This document shows positions 51,597-59,525 of a stretch of DNA of 64,000 nt, one piece after another. How positions within the stretch are numbered: position 1 is the stretch's first letter; each line of letters opens with the position of its first letter. The position numbers were made by a program, and so were the translations under genes. The notes under the pieces are model-generated. The model searched no databases. It was not told where the DNA came from and saw nothing but the letters and a program-made list of their open reading frames with translations. Source of the DNA: Streptomyces sp. NBC_00490 (GTDB lineage Bacteria > Actinomycetota > Actinomycetes > Streptomycetales > Streptomycetaceae); assembly GCF_036013645.1 (NCBI RefSeq), contig NZ_CP107869.1:9548001-9612000 (forward strand). Reading direction: 5' to 3'.

Positions 51597-53960
51597 ATGA
51601 GTACGTATCCGAGACGTCAGGTCCTGGGCACCGCGGCCGGAGTCGCCGCCGCTGCGGCCCTTCCCCTTGCCTCAGCCACCGCCGCACACGCTGTCGAACC
51701 ACTCGCTGTCGAGCCGCTCGCCGAGTCCGCCGGGCCGTGGGCTCCCGTCCCCGACCCCGTCCCCGTTCCCCTCGACTCCCTCTACGACAACGACGGCGTC
51801 GACACCGCCTCCGCACGGGGCGGCGACTTCGACGGTTCGGGCTACACGTTCCCGGGCGAGGAACTTCCCGCAGGCCGTGTCGAAGTCGATGGTGTGGCCT
51901 TTGTCTTCCCGGCCTCGGACGCGGGCGGGAAGAACAATGTCGTCGCGCTCGGCCAGCGCGTAGAACTGCCCAAAGGCCGCTACCTCTCGGCTCTCTTCCT
52001 CACCGCGGGCAGCTATGGAAACGCCTCCGGCAAGGCCACGGTCCACTACGCGGACGGCTCGATTACGACCGCCCCCCTCGGCGGATCCGACTGGTACGCG
52101 ACGGGCGGATCGCTGTCGGTGCCGTACCGCTACACACCGGACGGCACCAAGGACGAACACCGTGTGGGCATCGGCACGTCGGAGTTGTGGCTCGACCCGC
52201 GGCGCGAAGCCGTGGCGATCACGCTCCCGGTGACGAACCCGGCACAGGCGGACAAGGCGTCGCTCCATGTGTTCGCGCTGTCCCTGCAACCTGCCGCCCA
52301 GGGGCGCGCGTTGGCCCTGCGCGGGGCCCGGTCCACGAACTCGCTGCTGGAGTCGTCCGGCGCCCAGAGCATCGAGGCCACCGTCATCAACGCGGGGACG
52401 GTCTCCGTCCTGGCCGCGGACGGCGTGTCGGTGGGCGTGGAGGTTCCGGGAGCCCGGACCGTCGAGGTCGCCCGAGTCCGCCGCCTGGACCCCGGTGAGC
52501 AGGCCCGCGTCCGCGTGGGCATCCGCAACCGTGCGGGCACCGCCCCCGGCACGGTCCGCGACGGCTCGGTGACCGTCACCGGACGCGGAAGCCAAGTCGC
52601 CGCGCAGAAGGGCCGGTTGACGCTCGGCGTCGCCGACTACCAGCCCACCGCGTCCTCGCTCTCCGGCCACCAGGCGCCGTACTGGTTCCAGGGCGCCAAG
52701 TTCGGCATCTTCATCCATTGGGGCGTCTACTCGGTGCCGGCCTGGTCGCCGGTCGGCAAGCAGTACGCCGAGTGGTACTGGAACCACATGCAGGACCCGG
52801 CGAACGCCGTCTACGGATACCACCGCGAGACGTACGGTGAGAGCTTCTCCTACGACGACTTCATCCCGATGTTCACGGCGGAGAAGTTCGATCCGCGCGC
52901 CTGGGTCGAACTGTTCCGGGACGCGGGCGCGGAGTACCACGTGCTGACCTCGAAACACCACGAAGGCTTCGCCCTGTGGGACACGAAGGTCTCCGACCGC
53001 AACTCCGTGAAGATGGGCCCGAAACGGGATCTCGTCAAGGAACTCTTCGACGCCTCCCGCCGCTACACCCCCGAACTCCACCGCGGGCTCTACTTCTCCA
53101 TGCCCGAGTGGTTCAACCCGGACAACCCCTGGATGGGTCACGCCCCGCGCAATCCGTACACCCAGGAGCCGGTGCCCTACACGGGTTACACCGGGGGCAA
53201 GGACTTCGTGAAGGACTACCAGGCCCCGCAGATGCTGGAGCTGATCCGGGGCTACGACCCGGAGCTCATCTGGTGCGACATCGGCGGCGCCAACGACAGC
53301 CTTCACGTCCTGGCCGAGTACTTCAACCACGCGAAGAACCGCGCCCGGCCCATCGAGGTCACCGTCAACGACCGTTCGGGCATCGGCTTCCACGACTTCA
53401 CGACCCCCGAGTACACGACGTACGACAACACGGTCGTCGCCAAGTGGGAGTCCAGCCGCGGACTGGACCCGTTCAGCTACGGGTACAACAAGGCGACCCC
53501 GGACAACGCCTACATGACGACCGAGGAGGTCGTGCACAGCCTCGTCGACATCGTCTCCAAGAACGGCAACTTCCTCCTCGACATCGGCCCGCGCGCCGAC
53601 GGCACCATCCCCGAGATCATGCAGACCCGGCTGCGTGAGACAGGCCGCTGGCTCCGTACCAACGGAGAGGCGATCTACGACACCACGTACTGGTCCCGGA
53701 TGGCCGAACTGGGCGAGGACCTGCGGTTCACCGTCCGCCCGGACGAGGCCTTCTACATCCACTCCCTGGCCAGGCCGGGCGCCAAGCTCACCGTCCAAGC
53801 ACCGGTCCCGATCCGCGCCGGCGACAAGGTCACGATGCTCGGCCACGGCCGACCCCTGACGTGGACCGTCAGCAACGGGGCGCTGGTGATCGACGTCCCC
53901 GAAGCCGCACGCAGGGCGGGGCAGCACGCGTGGGTCTTCAAAGTGCACTGGCGTGCCTGA
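51597..53960 (+). CDS. Secreted alpha-L-fucosidase, GH29
   Basis: A 787-residue enzyme with Tat-like signal RRQVLGTAAGVAAAAALPLA. A beta-rich N-terminal region of about 320 residues precedes the GH29 barrel, which starts near residue 362 (YWFQGAKFGIFIHWGVYSVP), with LTSKHHEGFALWDTK, nucleophile Asp561 in ELIWCDIGG, and NGNFLLDIGPRADGTIPE. It ends in a small beta domain. It cleaves alpha-fucosyl groups from glycans outside the cell. Its long N-terminal extension is unusual since GH29 extras are more often C-terminal. Start ATG 51597 follows GGAG. Confidence 0.92.
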   Translation: MSTYPRRQVLGTAAGVAAAAALPLASATAAHAVEPLAVEPLAESAGPWAPVPDPVPVPLDSLYDNDGVDTASARGGDFDGSGYTFPGEELPAGRVEVDGVAFVFPASDAGGKNNVVALGQRVELPKGRYLSALFLTAGSYGNASGKATVHYADGSITTAPLGGSDWYATGGSLSVPYRYTPDGTKDEHRVGIGTSELWLDPRREAVAITLPVTNPAQADKASLHVFALSLQPAAQGRALALRGARSTNSLLESSGAQSIEATVINAGTVSVLAADGVSVGVEVPGARTVEVARVRRLDPGEQARVRVGIRNRAGTAPGTVRDGSVTVTGRGSQVAAQKGRLTLGVADYQPTASSLSGHQAPYWFQGAKFGIFIHWGVYSVPAWSPVGKQYAEWYWNHMQDPANAVYGYHRETYGESFSYDDFIPMFTAEKFDPRAWVELFRDAGAEYHVLTSKHHEGFALWDTKVSDRNSVKMGPKRDLVKELFDASRRYTPELHRGLYFSMPEWFNPDNPWMGHAPRNPYTQEPVPYTGYTGGKDFVKDYQAPQMLELIRGYDPELIWCDIGGANDSLHVLAEYFNHAKNRARPIEVTVNDRSGIGFHDFTTPEYTTYDNTVVAKWESSRGLDPFSYGYNKATPDNAYMTTEEVVHSLVDIVSKNGNFLLDIGPRADGTIPEIMQTRLRETGRWLRTNGEAIYDTTYWSRMAELGEDLRFTVRPDEAFYIHSLARPGAKLTVQAPVPIRAGDKVTMLGHGRPLTWTVSNGALVIDVPEAARRAGQHAWVFKVHWRA

Positions 53961-54262
53961 GAACCGAGGGACATCCTGAGCCCGACCGGTGGCCGCGACG
54001 GCACAACGCTGCTCGCGGACACCGGTCCGGGGCCACGGCTCCAGGAACTCCGTTCCGTTCCCGATGGGTGTCTTCAGTCGACCATCATGTGTCCGCAGTT
54101 TGCGGAGCGGATCGTCGTCCGTGAGGGAAGGATGGGGAGCGCCGGGCTCACCGTCGTCGTGTTGCCGGTGCCGCCGCACGCGCTGATCATGCGGGGACGG
54201 CCCTTCGTCAGACCCGGCCGCTCTCCACATCCACCGTGAGGCCAGGAGCCAAGGACCCGTCG
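53961..54262. other. Intergenic region without supported genes
   Basis: The 302 bases between the fucosidase and rarA contain several short open frames on both strands but none with a recognisable product, ribosome site or typical codon pattern. No clear operator or hairpin was found here. A promoter for rarA probably lies in the right half. Confidence 0.5.
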
Positions 54263-55582
54263 ATGAAGCACGAAGCACAAGCACTGCCCCTGTTCGACGA
54301 GGACACGCAGCGCCCGCTGGCCGACCGGCTGCGGCCGCGCACCCTGGAGGACGTCGTCGGGCAGGAACACCTGCTCGCGCCCGACGCCCCCCTCGGGCGC
54401 ATGGTGGAGCAGGGGCGGCTGGTGTCGGCGATCCTGTGGGGGCCGCCCGGATGCGGGAAGACCACCGTCGCCCGGCTCCTGGCGCAGCGGACCGAGCTGG
54501 CCTTCGAGCCGCTGTCGGCCACGTTCTCCGGTGTCGCGGATCTGAGGAAGGTCTTCGAAGCGGCCCGGCGCAGGCGCGAGATCGGCCAGGGAACGCTGCT
54601 GTTCGTCGACGAGGTCCACCGGTTCAACCGCGCCCAGCAGGACAGCTTCCTGCCCTACGTGGAGGACGGCACGGTCACCCTCGTCGGGGCCACGACCGAG
54701 AACCCCAGCTTCGAGCTGAACGGGGCGTTGCTCTCCCGCTGCCGGGTCTTCGTCCTCAAACGCCTCGACGACACGGCTTTGGGCACCCTGATCGCACGCG
54801 CCGAGGAGCTGTCCGGGCGCGAACTGCCGCTGGACGACGAGGCCCGCCTGGCCCTGATGGCCATGGCGGACGGCGACGGCCGGTTCCTGCTCAACATGGC
54901 CGAGCAGCTCCAGGCGCTGCCCGAGGGCACACCGCCGCTGGACACCTCCGCTCTCGCCCAGCAGATCCAGCGGCGGGCTCCGCTGTACGACAAGTCCCAG
55001 GAGGGCCACTACAACCTGATCTCGGCGCTGCACAAGTCGATGCGCGGCTCCGACCCCGACGCGGCCCTGTACTGGCTCGCCCGCATGCTCGACGGCGGCG
55101 AAGACCCCCTGTACATCGCCCGCCGCCTCGTACGCTTCGCCAACGAGGACATCGGTATGGCCGATCCCCAGGCTGTTCAACAGGCCCTGGCGGCCTGGGA
55201 CGTGTACGAGCGTCTCGGCTCACCCGAAGGCGAGCTGGCCATCGCGCAGGCCGTGGTCCATCTGGCGACCGCCCCCAAGTCCATCGCGGTGTACCGGGCG
55301 TTCGGCGCCGCACAGCAGCGCGCCCGCCGAACCGGCTCCCTGATGCCTCCGCTCCACATCCTCAACGCGCCGACCCGGCTCATGAAGAACATCGGTTACG
55401 GCGAGGGCTACCAGTACGACCCGGACACTCCGGAGGGGTTCTCCGGCGCCGACTACTTCCCCGAGGGCATGGACCGCGAGACCTACTACCACCCCACGGG
55501 GAGCGGCTACGAGGAGCAGGTCCGCCGCCGACTGGACCGGTGGTCGGCCCTGCGCAGCAAACGCCCCGACTCCGCCGACTGA
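54263..55582 (+). CDS. rarA: Replication-associated recombination protein A (RarA/MgsA)
   Basis: A 439-residue AAA+ ATPase. Motifs: ADRLRPRTLEDVVGQEHLL, Walker A GPPGCGKTTVARLL, DEVHRFNRAQQDSFLP (Walker B/sensor), GATTENPSFELNGALLSRCR, and the RarA-specific C-terminal part HKSMRGSDPDAALYWLARML, RRLVRFANEDIGMADP, MKNIGYGEGYQYDPD. It acts at stalled replication forks. Start ATG 54263; an upstream in-frame GTG at 54236 is possible. It is unlinked to the sugar and redox genes around it. Confidence 0.95.
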   Translation: MKHEAQALPLFDEDTQRPLADRLRPRTLEDVVGQEHLLAPDAPLGRMVEQGRLVSAILWGPPGCGKTTVARLLAQRTELAFEPLSATFSGVADLRKVFEAARRRREIGQGTLLFVDEVHRFNRAQQDSFLPYVEDGTVTLVGATTENPSFELNGALLSRCRVFVLKRLDDTALGTLIARAEELSGRELPLDDEARLALMAMADGDGRFLLNMAEQLQALPEGTPPLDTSALAQQIQRRAPLYDKSQEGHYNLISALHKSMRGSDPDAALYWLARMLDGGEDPLYIARRLVRFANEDIGMADPQAVQQALAAWDVYERLGSPEGELAIAQAVVHLATAPKSIAVYRAFGAAQQRARRTGSLMPPLHILNAPTRLMKNIGYGEGYQYDPDTPEGFSGADYFPEGMDRETYYHPTGSGYEEQVRRRLDRWSALRSKRPDSAD

Positions 55583-55629
55583 CGGCCTGCGCACAGGCAC
55601 CTGAACGGAAACAGTCAGGGCACGACGGC

Positions 55630-56001
55630 TCACATGGCCAGGACGAGGGTGACGGCGGTCGCCGCGGAGACCAGCGCGAGGATGATGGGGGCCATGGCGT
55701 TTCCGCGCGTGGCGGGATCGGCGTAGTCACCGGCCTTGGTGTGGAAGGCCACCGCGCCGATCATCGTGATCCCGAAGCCGACGGCGGCGGCGATGCCCAG
55801 AGGCTGCCAGAAGAGCCCCACGACCAGGCCCACGGCCGCGGCGGCCTCGGCCAGCCCTATGAAGCGGACCAGCCCGGCGCTCAGGCCCATGTGGGACTGG
55901 AGCCCCGCGGACACGTCGCCCTTCAGCATTGCCTTCGGCGTGCCGGCGGCCAGCGCCACAAGGGCGAGCAGCACGCTGAGGACCGCAGCGGTGATGTACA
56001 T
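55630..56001 (-). CDS. DoxX family membrane protein
   Basis: A 123-residue protein with four membrane helices: MYITAAVLSVLLALVALAAG, LVRFIGLAEAAAAVGLVVGL, PLGIAAAVGFGITMIGAVAF and PIILALVSAATAVTLVLAM. The pattern fits DoxX-like proteins, some of which work with oxidoreductases in redox stress. A GTTG-N6-CAAC palindrome lies 53 bases upstream of its start, linking it to the MarR set; it is divergent from the luciferase-like gene. Confidence 0.85.
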   Translation of the reverse strand: MYITAAVLSVLLALVALAAGTPKAMLKGDVSAGLQSHMGLSAGLVRFIGLAEAAAAVGLVVGLFWQPLGIAAAVGFGITMIGAVAFHTKAGDYADPATRGNAMAPIILALVSAATAVTLVLAM

Positions 56002-56053
56002 GGGGGTGGTTCCCTCCGGTGTGGCCGTGCCCGGGCGGGGTCGTGGCCTTTTG

Positions 56054-56067
56054 GTTGCTTCGTCAAC
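56054..56067. promoter_or_regulatory. GTTG-N6-CAAC site upstream of the DoxX gene
   Basis: GTTGCTTCGTCAAC lies 53 bases upstream of the DoxX start. It keeps the outer GTTG/CAAC arms of the MarR-type operator but not the inner AT pairs, so it may be a weaker site. The divergent luciferase-like gene has a better copy at 56204. Confidence 0.5.
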
Positions 56068-56203
56068 GGATTTGTCACGAGGAACATAGGGAAACGCGGG
56101 TGATGTGTCAACTAAAAGAGTCCGTGGGTGGGGCGCGGGCAGGGGGAAGTCGGCGGCCGGCAGCCGGAATACGGATGAGCGGTGGGTGCGTTACGGTGTC
56201 CTG

Positions 56204-56217
56204 GTTGATGTATCAAC
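56204..56217. promoter_or_regulatory. GTTGAT-GT-ATCAAC site upstream of the luciferase-like gene
   Basis: GTTGATGTATCAAC has perfect 6-base arms and, on the other strand, is identical to the core of the MarR promoter operator at 50008-50021. It lies 20 bases upstream of the monooxygenase start, where bound repressor would block transcription. Confidence 0.7.
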
Positions 56218-56237
56218 TTGATGGAAGGCTGATCACG

Positions 56238-57347
56238 ATGCAGTTCGGCATCTTCACCGTCGGTGACGTCGCCACGGACCCGGCCACGGGCCGTACGCCG
56301 ACCGAGCATGAGCGGATCAAGGCGATGGTTGCCATCGCGCTGAAGGCCGAGGAGGTGGGCCTGGACGTCTTCGCGACCGGTGAGCACCACAACCCGCCGT
56401 TCGTGCCCTCGTCGCCGACCACGATGCTCGGCTACGTCGCCGCGCAGACCGAGAGGCTCATCCTCTCGACCTCCACCACCCTCATCACCACGAACGACCC
56501 GGTGAAGATCGCCGAGGACTTCGCGATGCTCCAGCACCTGGCCGACGGCCGGGTGGACCTGATGATGGGCCGCGGCAACACCGGCCCGGTGTATCCGTGG
56601 TTCGGCAAGGACATCCGCGACGGCATCGGCCTCGCCATCGAGAACTACGCCCTGCTGCGCCGCCTGTGGCGCGAGGACGTCGTGAACTGGGAGGGGAAGT
56701 TCCGTACGCCGCTCCAGGGCTTCACCTCCACCCCGCGCCCCCTGGACGGCGTACCGCCCTTCGTCTGGCACGGCTCCATCCGTTCGCCCGAGATCGCCGA
56801 GCAGGCCGCGTACTACGGCGACGGCTTCTTCCACAACAACATCTTCTGGCCGGCCGACCACACCAAGCGGATGGTCGAGCTGTACCGGAGCCGGTACGCG
56901 CACTACGGCCACGGCAGTGCGGAGCAGGCGATCGTCGGTCTCGGCGGCCAGGTCTACATGCGCCGCAACTCCCAGGACGCCATACGCGAGTTCCGCCCGG
57001 TCTTCGACCGCTCACCGGTGATGGGCGGCGGGATGCCCATGGAGGAGTACATGGAGCAGACTCCGCTGACGGTCGGCACCCCGGAGCAGGTCATCGAGAA
57101 GACGCTGTCCTTCCGCGACTACGCCGGTGACTACCAGCGCCAGCTGTTCATAGTGGACGGCGGCGGAGTCCCGCTCAAGGCGGCGCTGGAGCAGATCGAC
57201 ATGCTGGGCGCGGAGGTGGTCCCGGTGCTGCGCAAGGAGTTCGCCGCGGGCCGGCCGGCCGATGTGCCCGACGCCCCCACCCACGCTTCGCTGCTCGCCA
57301 CCCGCGGCACCGACCTCGTCCACGAGCCGGCAGGAAGGGAAGCATGA
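56238..57347 (+). CDS. LLM-class flavin-dependent oxidoreductase (luciferase-like)
   Basis: A 369-residue TIM-barrel monooxygenase: MQFGIFTVGD start, DVFATGEHHNPPFVPSSP, LILSTSTTLITTNDPVKIAE, LADGRVDLMMGRGNTG, and VWHGSIRSPEIAEQAAYYGD. The family uses FMNH2 to oxidise varied substrates. Start ATG 56238 follows GGAAGG; longer upstream readings would include the operator. The stop overlaps the next start (ATGA), so a small TPR protein is co-produced. Its operator suggests induction with the peroxidase and DoxX genes. Confidence 0.92.
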   Translation: MQFGIFTVGDVATDPATGRTPTEHERIKAMVAIALKAEEVGLDVFATGEHHNPPFVPSSPTTMLGYVAAQTERLILSTSTTLITTNDPVKIAEDFAMLQHLADGRVDLMMGRGNTGPVYPWFGKDIRDGIGLAIENYALLRRLWREDVVNWEGKFRTPLQGFTSTPRPLDGVPPFVWHGSIRSPEIAEQAAYYGDGFFHNNIFWPADHTKRMVELYRSRYAHYGHGSAEQAIVGLGGQVYMRRNSQDAIREFRPVFDRSPVMGGGMPMEEYMEQTPLTVGTPEQVIEKTLSFRDYAGDYQRQLFIVDGGGVPLKAALEQIDMLGAEVVPVLRKEFAAGRPADVPDAPTHASLLATRGTDLVHEPAGREA

Positions 57348-57787
57348 TGGCCGACAACACCGACGGCTTCAACGACTGTCCTGCGCAGGACGGAGTCGCG
57401 CCCGACCGCTGGGCCAGCGCTCTGCACCTGTTCGACAACGGCGCCGGCGTGCCGCACGAAGAGAGCGTCCTGGAACGCTGGGAGAGGGCCCAACTGCTCT
57501 TCGAGGCACGGGACTACATCGGCGCTGCCCGTCTCCTCGCCCTCGTCGTCGAGGAGGTTCCGGAGCAGACCGGCCCCCGGCTGCTGCTGGCCCGCGCCTA
57601 CTACCACTCCGCCCAACTGGGGTGTGCCGAGGAGCAGTTGCGACAGGTCATCGACCGCGATCCGGTGGAGCACTACGCCCACCTGATGCTGGGCCGCACC
57701 CTGGAACGCCAGGGGCGTGGCGACGAGGCGGCGCCCTGGCTGCGGATGGCCGCAGCCTTCTCGGGTGAACTGCACTCCCAGTCCTGA
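57344..57787 (+). CDS. Tetratricopeptide repeat protein
   Basis: A 147-residue protein with about three TPR units in residues 45-140 (WERAQLLFEARDYIGAARLL, GPRLLLARAYYHSAQLGCAE, HLMLGRTLERQGRGDEAAPW). The start ATG overlaps the monooxygenase stop. TPR proteins mediate protein contacts; here the likely partner is the monooxygenase. A terminator follows after 15 bases. Confidence 0.85.
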   Translation: MMADNTDGFNDCPAQDGVAPDRWASALHLFDNGAGVPHEESVLERWERAQLLFEARDYIGAARLLALVVEEVPEQTGPRLLLARAYYHSAQLGCAEEQLRQVIDRDPVEHYAHLMLGRTLERQGRGDEAAPWLRMAAAFSGELHSQS

Positions 57788-57802
57788 AGCGGTGGGTGTG
57801 CG

Positions 57803-57837
57803 GAAGAGAGGCACCGAATGATCCGGTGCCCCTCTTC
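57803..57837. terminator. Hairpin terminator between convergent genes
   Basis: GAAGAG-A-GGCACCG pairs with CGGTGCC-C-CTCTTC (57803-57816 with 57824-57837), one mismatch, 7-base loop. It lies between the TPR gene and the opposing pectate lyase and can end both transcripts. Confidence 0.8.
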
Positions 57838-57872
57838 GTGCAGGTTCTTGACGAGTCTTCGGGCGTGCTCGC

Positions 57873-59060
57873 TCAGAACCGTGCCCCGACATCCGCGCCG
57901 TTGCTGGGGCGCAGGAACGTGGAGGACGGGATGGAGCCGTCGGCCGCCCGGGGACCTGTGATCGTGCCCGCGCTGGTGCTGGCGAGAGACCAACTTCCGC
58001 CGATGTTCCAGGAGTTGCCGCTGCCCGTGGAGGTTGATCCCAGCGATACGTCGGTGCCGTTGGCCACCGCGAGGTTCTTCGTCAGCGTGCTGGAGGACCG
58101 GTTGAAGGTGAAGCCGGTCTTCACGTTGTCCCACGCGGTGCAGCGTTCGATCTTCATCTTGCCCGGGTTGTTGTTGTCGACGAAGCCACCGGCGGAGTTG
58201 TCCCACGCCATGCTGTTGCGGACAGTGTGGTTGGCGGCCACGCCGTTGCCGCCCATCTTGAAGCCATTGCCGTCGCCCTGGTAGTCGGGCAGGTTCCACC
58301 GGTTGTACCCATTGCCCCACGCGAGCGTGTTCTCCACGAGGATGGGCGAGTTGTCGAACATCCAGAAGTCCAGGCCGTCATCGGCGTTGTTCCACAGCCG
58401 GGCGCCACGCAACACGTTGCCGCTGCCGGTGCCCTCCTTGATGGCGAGCCCGTCGGCGCTCTCACCGTTCTTGCGGGGGTCGCGATTTCCGTAACTGTCC
58501 AGGTTCAGGATCTGGTTGTTGCTGGAAGCGCCCTGGAGGTGGAACCCGGACTCGTAGTTGTCCCGGGTGACGACGCGGTCGAAGACGTTGCCGCTGGTGT
58601 CCACGCCGAACACGCCGTAGGGGCCGTGGATGATCTCCAGGCCGACGAGCCGCCAGTACTCCCCCTCGATGTGGACGGCACCGCGCTCGGAACGGGGGAT
58701 GCTCGAATCCACCGCTCCCGGGGTGTACGGCATGTTCTCGCCGTCGATGATCGCGCGTTCGCCGTTGTAGTTGCGCAGGGTGATGGGCTGGCTCGCCGTG
58801 CCGCTCTTGAGTAACTGAAGGTTCTTGCTCGGTGCGTATGTCCCGCCCCGGACCTGGATGGTGGTCCCCGCCTGCGCCAGATCCACGGCGCGCTGGATGG
58901 TCTTCAACGGGGCGGTGAGCGTTCCCGCGTTGCTGTCGCTGCCGTTCGGCGCCACGTACAGGTCGGTCGCGGCGTGCGCACCGCCGGCGGAGCCCAAGGT
59001 GAGGAAGCCGGCCAGCAGTCCGGAGAGGGCGGTGGACGCGGCGACGTGCTTCAGGTGCAT
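57873..59060 (-). CDS. Secreted pectate lyase, PL9-like, with a TTA codon
   Basis: A 395-residue right-handed beta-helix protein with signal peptide ASTALSGLLAGFLTLGSAGG and AHA cleavage at residue 30. Features of PL9: DLYVAPNGSDSNAGTLTAPL, YEGRRAI-like rungs such as LRNYNGERAIIDGE, and the later VRNSMAWDNSAGGFVDNNN and LDFWMFDNS turns. PL9 enzymes cut polygalacturonate by beta-elimination. Codon 83 is TTA (58814-58812), so expression may depend on the bldA tRNA. It is divergent from a PL1 lyase with mirrored promoter and operator. Confidence 0.9.
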   Translation of the reverse strand: MHLKHVAASTALSGLLAGFLTLGSAGGAHAATDLYVAPNGSDSNAGTLTAPLKTIQRAVDLAQAGTTIQVRGGTYAPSKNLQLLKSGTASQPITLRNYNGERAIIDGENMPYTPGAVDSSIPRSERGAVHIEGEYWRLVGLEIIHGPYGVFGVDTSGNVFDRVVTRDNYESGFHLQGASSNNQILNLDSYGNRDPRKNGESADGLAIKEGTGSGNVLRGARLWNNADDGLDFWMFDNSPILVENTLAWGNGYNRWNLPDYQGDGNGFKMGGNGVAANHTVRNSMAWDNSAGGFVDNNNPGKMKIERCTAWDNVKTGFTFNRSSSTLTKNLAVANGTDVSLGSTSTGSGNSWNIGGSWSLASTSAGTITGPRAADGSIPSSTFLRPSNGADVGARF

Positions 59061-59097
59061 GATTCGTCTCCAGAGCGAGGCCTAGAACAGATGGCGA

Positions 59098-59144
59098 GAA
59101 AGCGCTTTCCGGAGAAGTAAAGAAGCGTGTCATAGCCACGTCAA
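59098..59144 (-). promoter_or_regulatory. PL9 promoter with GAAAGCGCTTTC operator
   Basis: On the minus strand TTGACG (59144-59139), 17 bases, TTTACT (59121-59116). The perfect palindrome GAAAGCGCTTTC (59098-59109) lies over the expected start of transcription. Such AAAGCGCTTT sites are typical of LacI-family sugar repressors, none of which is encoded nearby. Confidence 0.65.
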
Positions 59145-59353
59145 GGTATCTGCACATGATCGTTGTCTGTATCCATGAATCCGGTGCAATGGTCGCCGTC
59201 GCGCCCGAGTGGGGTGGTGTGGCAGCCCGAAAGTTCCGCTCGTAAGGGATGAAGTGCACCTCCAGGGTCCAGGTCTGCAAACCTGGGGCGCGTTGACCTG
59301 GGTGCCGCACCCGCCGTGCGTTCACCTACGTGAACAGATTCCGTACAACACTA

Positions 59354-59398
59354 TTGACGCGGTCGTGACAGGTCCCTACGGTCCGAGAAAGCGCTTAC
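59354..59398 (+). promoter_or_regulatory. PL1 promoter with GAAAGCGCTTAC operator
   Basis: TTGACG (59354-59359), 17 bases, TACGGT (59377-59382), then GAAAGCGCTTAC (59387-59398) four bases downstream. This copies the layout of the PL9 promoter on the other strand, with the same -35, spacer length and operator place. The 127 bases from operator to the PL1 start, and the rest of the 465-base region, hold no gene. Confidence 0.65.
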
Positions 59399-59525
59399 CC
59401 GCAGGGGATCAGCTCGTGCGCCTGGTGCTCCGTTGCCGGAGCCAGGGGCCCACCGTCCGGCCGATCATGCCGACGCAAGCAACGCCCCGACATTCGAGGA
59501 CGAACGAGAAGACGAGGAGACGAGG

